From contig MHPU01000035.1 of assembly GCA_001820485.1 (NCBI GenBank), forward strand, positions 1-5,689: a DNA stretch of 5,689 bases, given 5' to 3'. This stretch comes from Candidatus Staskawiczbacteria bacterium RIFOXYD1_FULL_32_13. GTDB taxonomy: Bacteria > Patescibacteriota > Minisyncoccia > Minisyncoccales > Staskawiczbacteraceae. Below, one piece after another: positions 4,659 to 5,689 of this stretch; position 1 is the stretch's first letter; every line of letters begins with the position of its first letter. The translations under genes and the position numbers were made by a program. The notes under the pieces were generated by a model, which saw nothing but the letters and a program-made list of their open reading frames with translations, ran no database searches and was not told the DNA's origin.

Positions 4659-4949
4659 ATGAAACTAAACAAACTACAACAATGGGAAAAGGCGACTAAT
4701 GAACTCGCTGATGAGTTTATAAATAAGTATTTTGACAAAGATGCTGGATATTGGTGGATTTCAGATGATATCGGAGGTACTATTTTCGTTAACGATTATT
4801 ATTTTGATCTTAGCGACATAGTAGATTTTTTGCGATATAAATATAGTGAGAAAGAGATGTTTTATTATTATCAGTATCGGCTAGATATAGATACGAAAGG
4901 AAAAGAGACTGCGATCAATATTAAAAATTGGAAAAAATTAAGACATTAA
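4659..4949 (+). CDS. small acidic aromatic-rich protein, 96 aa, unknown
   Basis: A soluble 96-aa protein with no signal peptide or membrane segment. It is rich in Tyr, Trp and Asp, with a central segment GYWWISDDIGGTIFVNDYYF followed by a helix DLSDIVDFLRYKY. I have the impression of seeing similar Trp-Trp/Asp-Asp/Gly-Gly small proteins as unknowns in phage and CPR genomes, but I cannot assign a family or function. The start ATG follows a promoter at 4646-4654 with no room for a ribosome site. It stands alone between the hairpins behind the R-M gene and the IS605-like hairpin, so it is probably its own transcription unit. Acidic small proteins beside R-M genes sometimes mimic DNA as inhibitors; that is only a possibility here. 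Confidence 0.72.
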   Translation: MKLNKLQQWEKATNELADEFINKYFDKDAGYWWISDDIGGTIFVNDYYFDLSDIVDFLRYKYSEKEMFYYYQYRLDIDTKGKETAINIKNWKKLRH

Positions 4950-4950
4950 G

Positions 4951-4981
4951 CGAGAAATCCCGTTGCCTTTAGGCACGGGAT
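4951..4981 (+). mobile_element. IS200/IS605-type end hairpin
   Basis: CGAGAA (4951-4956) is followed by ATCCCGT (4957-4963), a bulged T, GCC, the loop TTTA (4968-4971), GGC and ACGGGAT (4975-4981). A GC-rich stem with a TTTA(G) loop, preceded by GAGAA and followed by ATGAAAG, is the form of IS200/IS605 right ends and of the 3' hairpin of TnpB-associated omega RNAs. It begins one base after the 96-aa gene's stop codon. No tnpA or tnpB reading frame precedes it, so it is either a solo end left by an element or one boundary of the unit containing the HNH gene. A plain terminator is possible, but there is no T-tract. Confidence 0.5.
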
Positions 4982-5002
4982 GAAAGCGTCTTCTGTTGAT
5001 AT

Positions 5003-5042
5003 TTGACAATTTATTTACCATTTGCTAACATTAAGTTATAAT
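5003..5042 (+). promoter_or_regulatory. overlapping promoters of the HNH nuclease gene
   Basis: Two overlapping arrangements are visible. TTGACA (5003-5008) has a 17-bp spacer to TAACAT (5026-5031), with extended -10 TGC (5023-5025). TTTACC (5014-5019) has a 17-bp spacer to a perfect TATAAT (5037-5042). The second would start near 5049, nine bases before the ATG at 5058. CATTTGCTAA (5019-5028) and TTAGTAAATG (5044-5053) form an inverted repeat (9 of 10) around the second -10, which could be an operator or the subterminal palindrome of a mobile-element left end. Confidence 0.55.
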
Positions 5043-5057
5043 ATTAGTAAATGTAAT

Positions 5058-5624
5058 ATGTTTAATCAAAGAAAATATTTAAAAGAACGTAATAAAACAT
5101 TAAAGAAACTTAATATTTGTATTCAATGTGCTAAATATCCAATTTCTATAAATCGTAGCAAATATAGATGCGATAATTGTCTTAACAAAGCGAAAAAAAT
5201 TAATACTGATTATTTAAAAAAATTAAGACAACAAAGAAGAAGAGAAAAAGTTTGTTTGAATTGTGGTTCTCTATATGTATGCAATAAATTTAATATTCAT
5301 ACTGGAAGAAAAAATAAAGAATTAATGTGTGAAATTTGTTATTTAAAAAAAATTTCAAAGCAACATCTTGGGACATCAAAAAAATGGCAATTATTAGAAA
5401 ATTTATTTAAAAAACAAAAAGGTAAATGTTATTATACGGGAATAAAATTAACTATTGGACAAAATGCTTCGATAGACCATAAAATATGTAAAGCAAAAAA
5501 TGGACAAAATAATATAGAAAATTTATGTTGGGCTGATTGGAAAATAAACCTAATGAAAAGAGATTTAGATATACAAGAATTTTTTAAATTATGTAAAATT
5601 GTAGTTTTTTATAATAAATTATAA
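5058..5624 (+). CDS. HNH endonuclease with two N-terminal zinc motifs
   Basis: A 188-aa basic protein. Residues 21-41 (CIQC...CDNC) and 66-94 (CLNC...CEIC) are two four-cysteine zinc motifs, joined by a Lys/Arg-rich helix that probably binds DNA. Residues 115-180 are an HNH nuclease: GKCYYTG, then SIDH (Asp140-His141), Asn155 in IENLCW and Asn164 in WKINLMK, an HNN variant. The LCWADWKINLMKRDL ending is typical of HNH enzymes of homing or mobile-DNA type. It probably nicks or cuts DNA. No RuvC, PLMP or TnpB domain is present, so it is not IscB, IsrB or TnpB. ATG 5058 is chosen because the upstream in-frame TTG at 5022 lies inside the promoter; there is no Shine-Dalgarno. Coding is extremely A/T-rich. 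IS605-like structures flank it on both sides in the same orientation. Confidence 0.82.
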   Translation: MFNQRKYLKERNKTLKKLNICIQCAKYPISINRSKYRCDNCLNKAKKINTDYLKKLRQQRRREKVCLNCGSLYVCNKFNIHTGRKNKELMCEICYLKKISKQHLGTSKKWQLLENLFKKQKGKCYYTGIKLTIGQNASIDHKICKAKNGQNNIENLCWADWKINLMKRDLDIQEFFKLCKIVVFYNKL

Positions 5625-5630
5625 TATTTT

Positions 5631-5689
5631 ATGAGCTTTCGGCCAGGATTCTGCAATAGCAGGTCTTATGACCCGAGAAGCCCGTCGGC
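5631..5689 (+). ncRNA. omega RNA-like 3' scaffold, truncated by window edge
   Basis: Seven bases after the HNH stop codon composition turns abruptly GC-richer. CTGC (5651-5654) pairs with GCAG (5659-5662) around AATA, followed at once by GGTC (5662-5665) with GACC (5670-5673) around TTAT. Then comes CCGAGAAGCCCGTCGGC, which needs only the missing downstream half to form a GC-rich terminal hairpin. Tandem short hairpins, then GAGAAGCCC and a GC stem, are how I recall the 3' ends of TnpB guide (omega) RNAs and IS200/IS605 right ends. It shares CGAGAA plus CCCGT with the hairpin at 4951-4981. The defining second stem arm lies outside the window, so this stays provisional. Confidence 0.42.

Noticed and set aside
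5022..5057. Upstream TTG start extending the HNH protein by 12 residues
   Set aside because: It lies in the promoter, including the perfect TATAAT; ATG 5058 directly precedes the zinc-motif region.
5058..5624. Identification as IscB, IsrB or IshB
   Set aside because: No PLMP motif, bridge helix or RuvC motifs are seen; only zinc motifs plus an HNN-type HNH domain.

Overview
The window is AT-rich, low-GC bacterial DNA. Its promoters are canonical sigma-70 types (for example TTGACA-17 bp-TATACT at 1326-1354, and extended TGnTATAAT at 2060-2068). Its genes almost never have a Shine-Dalgarno sequence, UTRs are short, and TAA and TAG end the larger genes. Together with integron-like cassettes and an IS200/IS605-like element, this fits a small-genome, Patescibacteria (CPR)-like bacterium. 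That placement is an inference from style, with no marker gene to confirm it.

Region 1 (1-1130) looks like the tail of a gene-cassette array. Two imperfect palindromes (79-179 and 461-586) begin with RYYYAAC-like boxes, end with GTTRRRY boxes (GTTAGAT, GTTAGGC), share an outer arm CGGCATATCTG, and each fold two unrelated internal hairpins. This is attC architecture. The cassette between them (about 174-580) carries two tiny converging, overlapping ORFs (40 and 49 aa). Each starts exactly the same distance inside an almost identical 36-bp inverted leader. The next segment holds a three-helix membrane-protein ORF on the minus strand, whose 5' end overlaps out of frame with the N-terminal piece of an HNH-type protein. 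No integrase is present.

Region 2 (1131-1380) is a dense regulatory block. It has a nested hairpin that ends in a T-tract when read leftward, a second GC-rich terminator hairpin, a strong leftward promoter (1302-1274), an 18-20 bp operator-like dyad (1323-1342) and a strong rightward promoter (1326-1354). The rightward promoter is for the next gene.

Region 3 (1381-4470) is a two-gene defence module: a LexA-like, S24-family self-cleaving repressor (212 aa; predicted Cys-Gly scissile bond, Ser120/Lys162 dyad) followed 78 bp later by a 790-aa single-chain restriction-modification enzyme. The enzyme combines a PD-(D/E)xK-type nuclease, an N6-adenine methylase and one HsdS-like target-recognition domain. 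A repressor of the SOS type next to a fused R-M enzyme suggests that restriction activity is linked to DNA damage or to establishment in a new host. The autoregulatory dyad is visible; control of the R-M gene itself is an inference.

Region 4 (4471-5689) starts with hairpin-rich intergenic DNA and a 96-aa acidic unknown protein. Next comes an IS200/IS605-type hairpin (4951-4981, TTTA loop), then an HNH nuclease with two N-terminal four-cysteine zinc motifs (188 aa). Immediately after that gene a GC-richer stretch (5631-5689) folds like the 3' scaffold of a TnpB-type omega RNA and is cut off by the window edge. The HNH gene therefore sits between two similar IS605-like RNA/end signatures in the same orientation. 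It may be an unusual IS200/IS605-like element with a homing-type HNH nuclease in place of TnpB. Together with the cassette pair, this is the most unusual part of the window.
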